Shown: positions 14,001 through 21,599 of the stretch, piece after piece
Layout of the letters: each line of letters opens with the position of its first letter
Numbering within the stretch: position 1 is the first letter of the stretch
The notes under the pieces: generated by a model
The model's database searches: none
Seen by the model: only the letters and a program-made list of their open reading frames with translations
What the model was told of the DNA's origin: nothing
Program-made: the position numbers and the translations under genes
Assembly (NCBI GenBank): GCA_900708905.1
Contig: CAADRB010000022.1
Location: 264,459 to 328,458, forward strand
DNA length: 64,000 nt
Source: Hymenolepis diminuta
Taxonomy: Eukaryota > Platyhelminthes > Cestoda > Cyclophyllidea > Hymenolepididae
Reading direction: 5' to 3'

Positions 14001-16070
14001 AATGAAATTGTGTTCATTGTTAATCCTTTAGTTTTTGAGTTGAGAGGTCTGCCACACCTTTTAGTTGGTCAAAATTTTTTGAGCCCAAATAACCACAGGC
14101 CAGCAGTTTTGTAAGTAGCAAGATTTAATATTTCAAATGTGACCAAATTAGTATCGAAAGCAAATTTTGCTGCATCCTTCCTGGAAAAAGCTTGTTTAGT
14201 ATCATCAAAAAAACATAAAGACACTTCTTTATCTCGCCTATTCTTTCTCGTGAATGGAAGGCTATGTTGCGTTTGTGCATGATACTGTATGGATATTAAA
14301 TCCTTCAAGTAAATACTTCACACGTTCTGACCAAAGAGGGAGAGTGAAGATAAGAGAATATTTAATATCCACTGCAACCTCGCGCAAACTTTTGGGAAAT
14401 CAGTGTGCGTATATTTATTTACCTCTTTTTTCAAATTATTTCCAGTATTTACTGCCATAAATCCTCGGTAGTTTTCATTAAATTCCACATTTACTTGGGA
14501 CGTGAAATAGTATGACAGTAAAATTTGCCTAAGTAAACTAAAATGCCCACCAAATTTTGAGCAAATTTTCATTGCTGTTATTTTCAAGGCATTTGTGGGA
14601 TCCTAAAAGTGAAAGTTTTGCTTTTTTGATAAGTAGAACTTATTTCACATTCGTTCATTTGCATTTTTTGGGTTTTACTATGGAGCTATTTCACCAATGA
14701 TATAGTATCACTCATATAATGAGGTAATCACGGCTACAGCAGTTCAAACCTAAAGAAGAAAGGAAGAATATCAGTAACTTTAATTGAGTTTGATACGAAG
14801 GATTAATTGACTGCCTGATTAGCCGGCAATTTAATAGTGAAGAGACGTCACTCTGTATTACGAGCAGGAACAATAATCGAAGAGGGCGATTTTTATGGAC
14901 TCTGCTTAGAGTATCGAAAATGATTGAATCTATTCTGAAAACTAGATTTTAAGGGGTTTGAACAATTACTCTCTAGTAGTATCACCAGAAGGATAGAGTA
15001 TGAGTGATAGTGAATACACACATGGAATCATTTAATTGGAGTGGCTTCTTAACCACATCTTGGCTTGGGGTTAATAGGGGCACCGTTTTACCTTGATTTA
15101 TTCCCTGATTGTGTTGGCTCAATGCTACACTGATTCGCCCAATTTGAGACTCAGAGAACTTAATTCACTGGTTAGACCAAAGTTATACTGTTCTTAGATA
15201 TTCTTCTTCGCAAATACTTTTTGTGTATGCTAAGAGTATTAATTCCATTTCATTATACAATTCTGATTTAATCATAAATTTGACCCCTCGTATATCTTAT
15301 CTAAAGTTCCTTTCTTATACGAAAGATAGACCCTCTCATATTTTTATTACTATTGAAACGTTTTTGTAAATTCGATCATTTGTATTTACTCAGTAGTTTC
15401 TGATTATTTTGAAGAAAACTTATTAGTATATTCACTACTTTAATGCTCTTTAATATTAAGGTGTAGGTTTTTTGCGTTCCTTCAGGCCTTCCGTTATTCC
15501 TAATAAAAACGAGGAGAAGAGGAAACTTGATGGTCATCAAACTAGAGTTAATGAGTTGCCCAAATTGCCGCCCTTTCTATTTCTTAGGACTTTATCGCAA
15601 GTAAGACAGGAAAAAGAGGAAGGATATGTTGTGATAACCTATTTTTAGAGGAGAACAAAGGATAGCGTACAAAACAGTGAATTACATCTAAGAGATTTGA
15701 GAGTTGATAAATTAAATGGATATGTTTGAAAACCGGATAAGCAACAACATCGATAAGTAACCTAAGGAAATAGTTAACTATGTAGTTAACTACATACTGT
15801 TAATTGCTGATACTTAAATATTTCTTAATATTATTTTAGGTGTTGGAGCATTCCTCAAAGAATTCGGTTACAGCTGCAAGTCTCTCGGTGACTCTAGCCC
15901 CAACCTTAATCCGATCTCGTCAGAACTCAGTCATGCCTTCTCAGTCGGTGCAGAGCTTGATCATCTCCTTCACCCAACTCTGTATCACACATTTTGAAAG
16001 CATCTTTATCCGGTCTGCAATAGCTCCCACCTTATCTACTCTTCCTTTTCATACCCTCAGTTCCCCATGA
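4901..16070 (+). CDS. ARHGAP1: ARHGAP1-like Rho GTPase-activating protein (p50RhoGAP/Cdc42GAP), 5' end missing
   Basis: Ten exons: 4901-5061, 7686-7817, 7887-7973, 11982-12080, 12219-12350, 12961-13034, 13111-13188, 13322-13450, 13700-13806, 15840-16070. They join in frame to 409 codons plus TGA; human ARHGAP1 is 439 aa, so the N-terminus is missing. Residues about 15-155 form the BCH/CRAL-TRIO lipid-binding domain (IAFFACRLP, YFHWGLTSRNKP, KNLKSLIVVYPTK). A short linker (KQQFGVTLE) has lost the family's proline-rich SH3 ligand. Residues about 205-385 form the RhoGAP domain (IPIVVEDTITYL, EPLLTFDLYES). ARHGAP1 normally speeds GTP hydrolysis by Cdc42 and Rho at endosomes and the plasma membrane. 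Here the arginine-finger position is Ile237, and Arg126 and Asn194 (domain numbering) are Ala278 and Ser347. The fold is therefore present but catalysis is doubtful. Orthology is clear from gap-free colinearity; function is inferred. Confidence 0.9.
5191..5400 (+). repeat. diverged repeat family D, copy 1
   Basis: Matches 62271-62490 in the same orientation through AATGTGAGAAA, GAAAATAATATTTTTA, TATATTTCCT, GACTTGTGTG and TCTCTATCTG..GGATATC, with small gaps. Lies in the first visible intron of the ARHGAP1-like gene. Non-coding, of unknown type. Confidence 0.6.
5401..7685 (+). other. intron of the ARHGAP1-like gene without recognised content
   Basis: AT-rich intronic sequence. Open frames at 5408-5614, 6148-6342, 6424-6636 and 6952-7149 (minus) are short, low-complexity and lack family similarity. 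I see no repeat or RNA gene here. Confidence 0.6.
7686..7817 (+). CDS. ARHGAP1: ARHGAP1-like exon b (BCH core)
   Basis: Acceptor TTCTAG, donor GTAGGG. Encodes YVTKTLEQYV and YTLVYFHWGLTSRNKPNFSW, the most conserved block of the Cdc42GAP BCH domain, ending in AYQTFDR. Confidence 0.92.
7887..7973 (+). CDS. ARHGAP1: ARHGAP1-like exon c
   Basis: Acceptor GTTTTAG, donor GTGAGT; the preceding intron is only 69 bp. Encodes FKKNLKSLIVVYPTKTVKML, matching the KNIKALYIVHPT block of ARHGAP1. Leaves phase 2. Confidence 0.9.
8120..8143 (+). other. candidate 24-nt micro-exon in the ARHGAP1-like gene
   Basis: A 24-nt segment sits between an AG (after CTTTTCTAAATAACTGC) and a GTGAGT donor. It would splice in frame between exons c and d, replacing one Ser by nine residues, R-D-I-K-P-L-P-K-H. 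The exon c to exon d join is already gap-free against ARHGAP1, so it is not needed; if used, it would be an optional cassette. It could be chance. Confidence 0.25.
8840..9075 (+). repeat. interspersed repeat family A, copy 2 (diverged)
   Basis: Within the 4-kb intron. CACGAGTCTTACCTTATTTG, GAGGTTCACTTCTTGATC and CAGAACTTGTTGACCGGTTG follow the family A block order, but the copy is more diverged than that at 3470. Confidence 0.5.
9421..9612 (+). repeat. local direct repeat, unit 1
   Basis: Diverged direct copy of 9998-10178. Shared blocks are CTCCTTT.GGCG, TTGCCCTC.G..AAAGCAATAA and CAGGTGATC.GGTTCA.CGTT followed by TGAATCT..CC. Non-coding and intronic. Confidence 0.6.
9998..10178 (+). repeat. 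local direct repeat, unit 2
   Basis: Second unit of the pair that starts at 9421, about 580 bp apart in the same intron. The first part (TGGCGAGTGATAGCTTAGTA) looks faintly like a tRNA A-box region. The open frames over it (10008-10190 and 9860-10123 minus) do not continue in the other unit, so they are not genes. Confidence 0.6.
11304..11537 (-). pseudogene. possible BED-type zinc-finger remnant (hAT-like)
   Basis: A 77-codon minus-strand frame. It contains SDGEAKQCFAICKKCKISC followed by LPRHQHKL, and an upstream RHLDKHPK just beyond a stop. The GEAKC..C pattern followed by an L-x-RH-x-H pair is typical of BED fingers in hAT transposases and ZBED proteins, but the spacing is off (C-x3-C) and no transposase catalytic region follows. 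It is intronic and antisense to the ARHGAP1-like gene. It could be a relic or chance. Confidence 0.25.
11982..12080 (+). CDS. ARHGAP1: ARHGAP1-like exon d
   Basis: Acceptor TTTTTTAG, donor GTACGT, after a 4-kb intron. Encodes KRKLHYVKNLRELENYL, matching the GQKIFYVNYLSEL block near the end of the BCH domain. Confidence 0.87.
12219..12350 (+). CDS. ARHGAP1: ARHGAP1-like exon e (BCH end and linker)
   Basis: Acceptor ATTTTTAG, donor GTGAGT. Encodes the LGIPLSIDPM end of the BCH domain and the linker DFPPYHDKQQFGVTLE. The KQQFGVTL motif matches NQQFGVSL just before the RhoGAP domain in ARHGAP1, but the family's poly-proline stretch is reduced to a single PP. Confidence 0.88.
12961..13034 (+). 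CDS. ARHGAP1: ARHGAP1-like exon f (RhoGAP helix A)
   Basis: Acceptor CTCATTACAG, donor GTATAT. Encodes GGRTIPIVVEDTITYLRRH, the RhoGAP entry helix (family: IPIVVRETVAYLQ). Leaves phase 1. Confidence 0.88.
13111..13188 (+). CDS. ARHGAP1: ARHGAP1-like exon g (arginine-finger loop, finger missing)
   Basis: Acceptor GATTTTAG, donor GTGAGT. Reads GLDTVAIFIKPIHLMALRDA, then QSLYNR. It aligns without gaps to the family loop E-G-I-F-R-R-S-A and the helix after it. The finger Arg is Ile (ATC at 13134-13136), the next Arg is Lys, and the Gly before the loop is Ala. Flanking exons keep the same frame, so this is not a simple frame error. Confidence 0.85.
13322..13450 (+). CDS. ARHGAP1: ARHGAP1-like exon h (RhoGAP core)
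   Basis: Acceptor TTTTTTCAG, donor GTAAGT. Encodes EYVDLYEMNNPHLAAHLLKS, then FLAELREPLLTFDLYESIL, the strongest RhoGAP block in the window. The catalytic-site Lys (K274) is kept, but the following Arg of the FLREL motif is Ala278. Confidence 0.93.
13700..13806 (+). CDS. ARHGAP1: ARHGAP1-like exon i
   Basis: Acceptor GTACTAG, donor GTATGT. Encodes LTVHLPKENYDILHYIFKFL, matching the LPEENYQVLRFL helix of RhoGAP domains. Leaves phase 0. Confidence 0.9.
13807..15839 (+). other. last intron of the ARHGAP1-like gene, no further feature seen
   Basis: AT-rich intron. A tempting exon-like stretch (15486-15600, AG...GTAAGA) is 115 nt long and out of phase with its neighbours, so it is not used. I see no repeat shared with other parts of the window. 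Confidence 0.6.
15840..16070 (+). CDS. ARHGAP1: ARHGAP1-like terminal exon j
   Basis: Acceptor ATTATTTTAG after a 2-kb intron; stop TGA at 16068-16070. Encodes ASLSVTLAPTLIRS in place of the family TNLAVVFGPNLLW block. The conserved Asn of NLA is Ser347 and the Asn of GPN is Thr355. It then gives SLIISFTQLCITHFESIF and a short Ser/Thr/Pro-rich tail not found in ARHGAP1. Confidence 0.85.
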   Translation: MLEHSSKNSVTAASLSVTLAPTLIRSRQNSVMPSQSVQSLIISFTQLCITHFESIFIRSAIAPTLSTLPFHTLSSP

Positions 16071-17414
16071 TTTTACTCTTATTTAACAATCGTCTTTTAC
16101 TGATATCTCAATATTTCCTTTCGCCTTGGTCTTTTCGTAATACTTATTTTGACTTTTATCATTTGGTCCATTTTGTGGTTTGGAGATTTACTTTTTATAG
16201 GAATATACTTATGTATCTGACTCTCATTGCAATATAGTCTTATCGGTGCTCAAATAATACATAAATACACTTACCAGATGTGGAGATTTGAACTCAAGAC
16301 TACAAATTTTCAAAATTGGTTGATTAACTATCTCTCTTGTGAATTTGAAGTACCACAATATTTTGATTTATGAATAAGATATTAATTAATCTACTTATCC
16401 ATTGCTCATACAGTTCAGCTCTTCATCTACCTTAGGCCTTGGGTGACAGTTAAGCATAGGTAAGGGAATGCAAATAGCTCGTGGTTTCGGTATAGAAATT
16501 GACTAAGGCCATGTGATGATTCAACAGGGTAAAACAATCTGACTATTTGTGGACTAAACGCTAACATTATTTCTGTCTAATTTATGCAAGATTTGAAGGA
16601 TTATTTTGTCCTGAAGTTGGGAAAGTATAATGAATAGAAAATTCAGACAACTTAATGTCTTTTGAGGATGACCATGCCAGCGTATGTATTAATCCTAAGC
16701 TAAATGTATTTTATTCGCGTAGTTATAATAGAAGTGAGAAACTGATGAATGATTATACAAACCTTTGCTCCCTAATATCTTTTTCTCTTAACCCATGTTC
16801 CTATACTTTGCATTCCGAAACTATCAATCACCTATCATTGATTAATTTAAATTGACCATTATTAATAAATTTTATCATTTAAAAAAAGACAGCTGAATGT
16901 AAAGCATAGCATATTTTTGCTTCATTTGCAAAATTGTTTCGAGGAACAAAAGCAAATTTTGTAAATTTATTCTATCGCAAATTGAATATTTCCTAATCCA
17001 TATACATCTGAATAGTGGAAAGTTTTCACTTTATGAAAATATTGATATATATTCAAATGTCAAAATGAAGTATCACCATAACGAAGTAAAAAGTATTACT
17101 GGAATAGGAGATAGTTGCTGGAGATATTTTTAATATGTTTCATAAGAAAGCAAATTGAGGTTCATACAATTATATATCCAACTGAATAAGAGGAAAGAAT
17201 GAACGGATCATTTAAATCATTGAATTAATTAAGAAAGCAAAACTATTATTACAGCCTTATAATATTTAACCTGAGTAGGCATAATTGGAAAACGCATTCG
17301 CGAAATCGAGCCAATAGATGGACCGACTTAACAACTTCATGAATAATACAAACTATTTTATTCTAAAGTAGTAAACCAGAAGAAATTTTCATACGGGGGT
17401 TTTTAAATCACGCT
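16071..17414 (+). other. intergenic region between the ARHGAP1-like and JUN-like genes
   Basis: Holds the 3' UTR of the ARHGAP1-like gene, whose end is not clear. An AATAAA occurs only at 16864-16869, about 800 bp after the stop; variant signals (AATACA, ATAAAT) lie near 16255. The frame at 16655-16855 has no recognised similarity. The rest is AT-rich without features. Confidence 0.5.
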
Positions 17415-17429
17415 CGAACGCGGCGTTCG
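17415..17429. promoter_or_regulatory. 15-bp GC-rich palindrome next to the JUN-like TATA box
   Basis: CGAACGC-G-GCGTTCG is a perfect 7+1+7 inverted repeat in otherwise very AT-rich sequence. It ends 11 bp before the TATA box at 17441. Its position and symmetry suggest a binding site for a dimeric factor; no known factor is recognised. Confidence 0.4.
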
Positions 17430-17440
17430 GCCCATAATTG

Positions 17441-17449
17441 TATATAAAA
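17441..17449 (+). promoter_or_regulatory. TATA box, probable core promoter of the JUN-like gene
   Basis: TATATAAAA lies 372 bp upstream of the JUN-like ATG. Transcription would start near 17470, giving a leader of about 340 nt. The leader would hold one upstream ORF, ATG at 17535 to TAA at 17567 (10 codons). It is the best TATA match near the gene, but in AT-rich DNA some matches are expected by chance. Confidence 0.45.
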
Positions 17450-17534
17450 CTTGCTGTAATCCAGAAATAAGAAAAAAACATTCTAACGCATTTTGAAGAC
17501 AAAGATTAATACATACGGTAAAATATTAAATTAC

Positions 17535-17567
17535 ATGTTTTTAGTATATCGTCGGATGACAAATTAA
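17535..17567 (+). other. upstream ORF in the probable JUN-like leader
   Basis: ATG to TAA, ten codons, the only upstream ATG frame between the predicted transcription start (about 17470) and the main ATG at 17813; a second in-frame ATG lies inside it. It could dampen translation if the leader is unspliced. Confidence 0.3.
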
Positions 17568-17812
17568 ATTAGGGTTAGATTTCTTTTAATTTGTCACTTT
17601 GTGCCCTTACCTTCACCTTCACAAAGACGCTCATTTGTACCATTTGATTTTACAAGGTTGTGGTTCTCGGGCCGTCTCTTTGTGTCATTAGTTCGAACCA
17701 ATCTTACAAAACCCTTCGGTATTGTGTTTAACTATTGTAAGGTTATTCGAGAAACGACTTCTGATTCACATCTGGAGTACCGTAAATATTTGAATCAATA
17801 TCACATTATATA

Positions 17813-18078
17813 ATGTCACAATTCTGTATGGACATGCAAGATCAGTCACCCAACCGGCCCGGTAGTCTTACGCTACGATTCGATAGCACTCCTAATAACT
17901 ATGCCGATCTCAAATCACATCAACATTCTCGGAATTACCCTGTTTTAAAACGCAGTGGTTCTTCAGAGCGTGACAAAGTTATCGCTCAGCTTCAGGCCGA
18001 CTGCAGTAATAATCCCATGACTCCTACTACTTTTTTGAACCCGAAGGATGTTCCCGCTGACTCAGAACAATTCGCAGA
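17813..18078 (+). CDS. JUN: JUN-like exon 1
   Basis: ATG at 17813 (in-frame TGA 24 bp upstream), donor GTGAGT at 18079, leaves phase 2. Carries the whole Jun-type N-terminal block, including TPTTFLNPKDV and the start of EQFAE. The only proline-directed acceptor in the TPT region is Thr70-Pro71. Confidence 0.88.
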
Positions 18079-21000
18079 GTGAGTTACGTGTTTTAATCTT
18101 TGTTTTTTTCGGATTACCATACGCTAGTTTCATTGGTCATTATTTGCCAGAATATTGTAGGCGACTGGTTGCTTTTTGTATGGAGATAGTGATTTTGATG
18201 TTTGAAGATGAGTGCATGAGTTGTTTAGATAAGCACTCACTTGAACTCAATTTTGCGCAGGCAACTCACCAAGTCATTTGACAAGATAAAGAGTGAACGG
18301 GAAGGCCCGCTAACTGAGGAACAATTACAGCATCATTCATCATCTAACACATCTCCCCGAGCTACCTTTGCTACGGCAAATGAACGCTCTACGAATCCAT
18401 CTACACCTATACGAGTCAAATTATGGTATGTAAGAGTTTTGTTTGCTCATTCCCTAGTTTCCATTCTTCATTAGCCATAAGCTTATCTTAGGAATTCATT
18501 TTTGTTGAGAATGCTAACTTATTGTCTCTTTTCAAGCAATCCTGATGATAATAACGGTGAACCTGTTTCACGAAGCTCAATGCTGATCTCAGAGACCTAT
18601 TCCATGTTAGGTCATGGGATACGATCCAACGAAGCCCCTGTCATCTCCACAAACATATCTCCTCCATCTACAACCGGAGATTCTACTTCTCCAGTATCTC
18701 CTGCTCTAGAGAACCCCAGTAGTCGATTCCCTGCTGTGTCAAATGCAGCTCCTCCGCGTTATGCTTTACCTCCTTTGAGAACCGGTGGTAGCAATAACGG
18801 TGGTGATCATTACTCGTCTCTCTCGAATATGATGATTGCTGGCACTACTGATGATCCATCTAACAATCCCACTCTTGCTGATCTCACTGGAAATCAATTG
18901 ATCAATCCAACTACTGATGGATTTGTCTTCCAACATTCAACTGACCAAGTAAGTAATCACGTGTTTTCTATGGGATTTTAAGGTCACGCATCAGTTTATT
19001 TACCTGAGTGACTGATACGCGCACTACTACCATTACTGCTACTGAGTTATAACGCGATGGACAAATCTCTCTGTCCACGGTCATAGTGAGCGCTGAATAG
19101 ATATGGCGTTTTCTATTCGTGTATAAAGGAGAGATGAGAGGTTGAATAGAAAATGGTATGAATCATCATGTGCGGACATATCGTCTCTGAGTCATACACT
19201 GACAGGAGTGTTTGCCACTGCCGTCGCGTCTTCCTGTGAATCATCCCAGGGGGTAGGTGGAATTGGCCACTTCACGTGCGGCCGTATCGTTGTGTATACG
19301 CGCGTGCTTCAAGTTACTAATTTTAGGACTACGTAGACAAAGAAACTCTCCGCTCTCCTGAGTGGTCCTGCAATCTGCTTCTTGATTAGATTTTTAGTTT
19401 TATCGTTAAGATTTTCAAATGTATAGCAAGTTTACATTTCCATTTAAAGTCTATTTCCTTTCTGGTTTATTGAGCCCAAGAGCAGTACTTAAAATGAGGT
19501 TGGATTTCCTCTTCCATCCATTTGTGGATCGGAGGTGTATGACTTAGTCAGATGTTAAGGAGATGATGTTACTGAAATGCCTAGGTTACATTCTTGATAA
19601 ATTTGGTTTCCTTTCAGGGATGGGAATATTCATTACCTTTGCAGTATTTTTGGATCACAGAAGCTTGGTTGAAGTTTATTTTAAAACGCTTTGGAGTGTC
19701 ATGGTTTTTAATCTCACATAGTACGTGAATTTAATTCCCAATATGCTAATCAAAAGTGAGCCTTTGTTGATTTCAGCTCCATTTTTTGAGAACATATCTA
19801 AGCTCATTTTACTTAAAGTCAACAGTTTTCTATCCTTTGCCATGTATCGCTTGAATCATCCTAATTTTTTACGATTTATTGTTTTTCCTCAAAATATTTC
19901 GCGCGGGATCATCTACTGATCACCTTTCTGAATGTTGAAAATCATAATGCAAAATCTCTTAATGTTCTTGTCTTCCCTCCTTAAAATGAACATCTTCATT
20001 CAATCAAAAGGTCTTGCATTCACAAACCACCGCACGAGAACGTGTTGGTAAAATTTATAATAAAATGAAGAGAAGTGAAAAGGATGTTGACACGCAATTA
20101 GATACAGCAGTAAATAGTAAATATTAATTACGGTCGATATCGTGTCCCTAAAGCCAGTAAATGGATTTTTTTAAATAAATAGTACTGGTGATGTGGAATA
20201 GAATTTCAGATGAGTATTTAGTATTGAAAATTGGCAGTGCTCTTTACATTGCCGAGCATTATGGTTAACGAATATTGTTGTGACTACTACAAAAATATAT
20301 TTAAATTTCTGTTGGGGTGTTTCAACCCGAGATTTATCACTTGATGTTTTGTCTTAGAACACTTTGATGGGTGGTCGAATGAATGAATTGTTGGATCAGC
20401 GTCATCTAACCAGTCTTGTCTCGTCCAACTACGAGGGTCATAACTTCGCTCACCAACAACGACATCCCAATGATTACCTTTCTGGAATGCCTAATTATCC
20501 TGTCCAAGATCAGCAACAGCAACCACAGGAGGGGTTAATGATGGGCACTAAACGTCCTCTTCAAAATCCTCCAATGCCCTCTTCGGGTGCAAAACGCGGT
20601 CGCAGAAGGCATGAACCCACCATAGCTGCTGCTCAAGCTCTTATCAACGCCTCTTCAAGTGGTGGAATGGGTAATCGTGGTAGCCAACTATCCTATCTTC
20701 CTCCTGATTTGTCCGCCATATCTGCTAGCAGTCTTAAAATGGAACAACAGACACAACAGCTTCAAACTCCAGTGAGCAGCAATGCTGGTGGGCCTTCCAG
20801 ACGTGGAAATCATTCAATTTCCATGGCAACATATGATTCCACGTCAGAAGCGTCTCTCTCAAATCTTGATCCAAGTGTGGACAAGATGGAAAAGAAACGG
20901 GCAAGAAATCGACTGGCAGCAAGGAGATGTCGTGAGAGGAAAATTAGCAAGATTCAGAGCCTAGAGACTGAGGTGGCCCAATTGTCTGCCTTCACAGAGA

Positions 21001-21191
21001 CTCTGCGTGTTCAGTTAGCAACGTCTCAGAAGGAGGCTGAACAGTTGAGGAATTGTGTTGAACAACTAGCAGAGACAATTCCTGGCGTGAGGGAACAACT
21101 TGATGCCATCATGCTATCCCGTGCCCAGGCTCAACATCAACATCCGATGCAATCTCAGGGTGTTTCACCTAATCAAGCTCATCGTGCCTGA
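17813..21191 (+). CDS. JUN: JUN-like AP-1 bZIP transcription factor
   Basis: Four exons, 17813-18078, 18261-18425, 18537-18948 and 20358-21191, join to 558 codons plus TGA. The start ATG has an in-frame TGA just upstream. Residues about 14-100 are Jun-domain-like: GSLTLRF, VLKRSGSSERDKVIAQLQ, TPTTFLNPK (70-78) and EQFAE, matching the delta/JNK-docking region and TPTxFLxPK of JUN. The middle is Ser/Thr/Pro/Asn-rich with a QDQQQQPQ run. The basic region KKRARNRLAARRCRERK (460-476) has the N-x2-AA-x2-CR signature. The zipper runs L483, L490, L497, S504, L511, L518. JUN dimerises with FOS or ATF proteins in the nucleus and binds TGA(C/G)TCA. Oddities: no Ser-Pro at the Ser63/73 sites, Arg for Ser in the basic region, Ser in the fourth zipper position, and three introns (human JUN has none). 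Confidence 0.88.
18058..18064. promoter_or_regulatory. AP-1 consensus TGACTCA inside JUN-like exon 1
   Basis: A perfect 7-bp AP-1 (TRE) match in the coding end of exon 1. Human JUN is autoregulated through AP-1-type sites, but in its promoter; this site may be coincidental. Confidence 0.2.
18261..18425 (+). CDS. JUN: JUN-like exon 2
   Basis: Acceptor TTTTGCGCAG, donor GTATGT. Encodes QLTKSFDKIKSEREGPLTEE then a Ser/Thr/Asn-rich stretch. The first part continues the FAEGFVRALAEL helix of JUN. Phase 2 in and out. Confidence 0.85.
18537..18948 (+). CDS. JUN: JUN-like exon 3
   Basis: Acceptor CTCTTTTCAAG, donor GTAAGT. Encodes a 137-residue low-complexity activation-type region rich in Ser, Thr, Pro, Asn and Gly (for example SPPSTTGDSTSPVSPALENP), with several Ser-Pro and Thr-Pro pairs that could be phosphorylated. 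Leaves phase 0. Confidence 0.85.
18949..20357 (+). other. last intron of the JUN-like gene
   Basis: A 1.4-kb intron. It has a GC-richer patch at about 19180-19310 with an AP-1 consensus (19188-19194) and a CACGTG E-box. The open frame over that patch (19142-19336) has no recognised similarity. The rest is plain AT-rich intron. Confidence 0.6.
19188..19194. promoter_or_regulatory. AP-1 consensus TGAGTCA in JUN-like intron 3
   Basis: Perfect AP-1 site in a locally GC-rich, CpG-containing patch that also has CACGTG, so it is a candidate intronic enhancer for autoregulation. A 7-bp site is expected several times in 64 kb by chance. Confidence 0.25.
20358..21191 (+). CDS. JUN: JUN-like exon 4 (bZIP)
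   Basis: Acceptor TTTTGTCTTAG; stop TGA at 21189-21191. Encodes 277 residues: a Gln-rich piece, a basic patch KRGRRRHEP, then the basic region and leucine zipper, then a short Gln/His tail. The downstream frame is open without a break. Confidence 0.92.
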   Translation, partial: NTLMGGRMNELLDQRHLTSLVSSNYEGHNFAHQQRHPNDYLSGMPNYPVQDQQQQPQEGLMMGTKRPLQNPPMPSSGAKRGRRRHEPTIAAAQALINASSSGGMGNRGSQLSYLPPDLSAISASSLKMEQQTQQLQTPVSSNAGGPSRRGNHSISMATYDSTSEASLSNLDPSVDKMEKKRARNRLAARRCRERKISKIQSLETEVAQLSAFTETLRVQLATSQKEAEQLRNCVEQLAETIPGVREQLDAIMLSRAQAQHQHPMQSQGVSPNQAHRA

Positions 21192-21318
21192 ATCTTGAGG
21201 GTTTCAGTCCGGTCTTAATATCTCATCTCCATTTCGTCACTATTCTCTGGACGCCACTACGATCACCACCGGCGCCGTCACTCCGCGTTCTCCTTTTTAT
21301 ATTTTTATAAGTGAAATT

Positions 21319-21326
21319 TGTAAATA
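21319..21326 (+). promoter_or_regulatory. Pumilio-type element in the JUN-like 3' UTR
   Basis: TGTAAATA, the core recognition element of PUF proteins, about 130 nt after the stop codon. Suggests post-transcriptional control; based on motif only. Confidence 0.35.
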
Positions 21327-21574
21327 CGGATGCTGAAACCCGGTGAGTAATAATATGCATTTGGTAATAGTTACCGGAAAACTGTCTCTTTCTCTCTATC
21401 ACTTTTACATCCCAGTTTTCTACCTTGTTTGCATGTGTCTTTGATTGCTTGATCTTTTTGTACTATGGTGATCGATATCCCTCTCTTCCTTGTCTTTTAA
21501 ATTCTCCCGGTGGTGTTCTTTCCTTTATGTTTCTTCCTGAACTCTCTGTATTTCCACTTTGATATGTCACTTTG

Positions 21575-21580
21575 AATAAA
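21575..21580 (+). terminator. poly(A) signal of the JUN-like gene
   Basis: AATAAA about 385 nt downstream of the stop, giving a 3' UTR of about 400 nt. A second AATAAA lies at about 21724. There are none closer to the stop. Confidence 0.6.
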
Positions 21581-21599
21581 AATATGAAAATATTTGACC

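Noticed and set aside
15486..15600. Exon-like stretch between AG and GTAAGA before the last ARHGAP1-like exon, with an open Lys/Glu-rich frame.
   Set aside because: It is 115 nt, not a multiple of three, and its phase-0 reading stops at once, while exons i and j join in phase 0 and match the family without it.
17571..17579. TTAGGGTTAG, a telomere-like string.
   Set aside because: Barely one and a half units, isolated; chance in AT-rich DNA.
17601..17813. 70-codon open frame directly before the JUN-like ATG.
   Set aside because: No ATG start, no similarity; it overlaps the probable 5' leader and ends at the JUN-like start.
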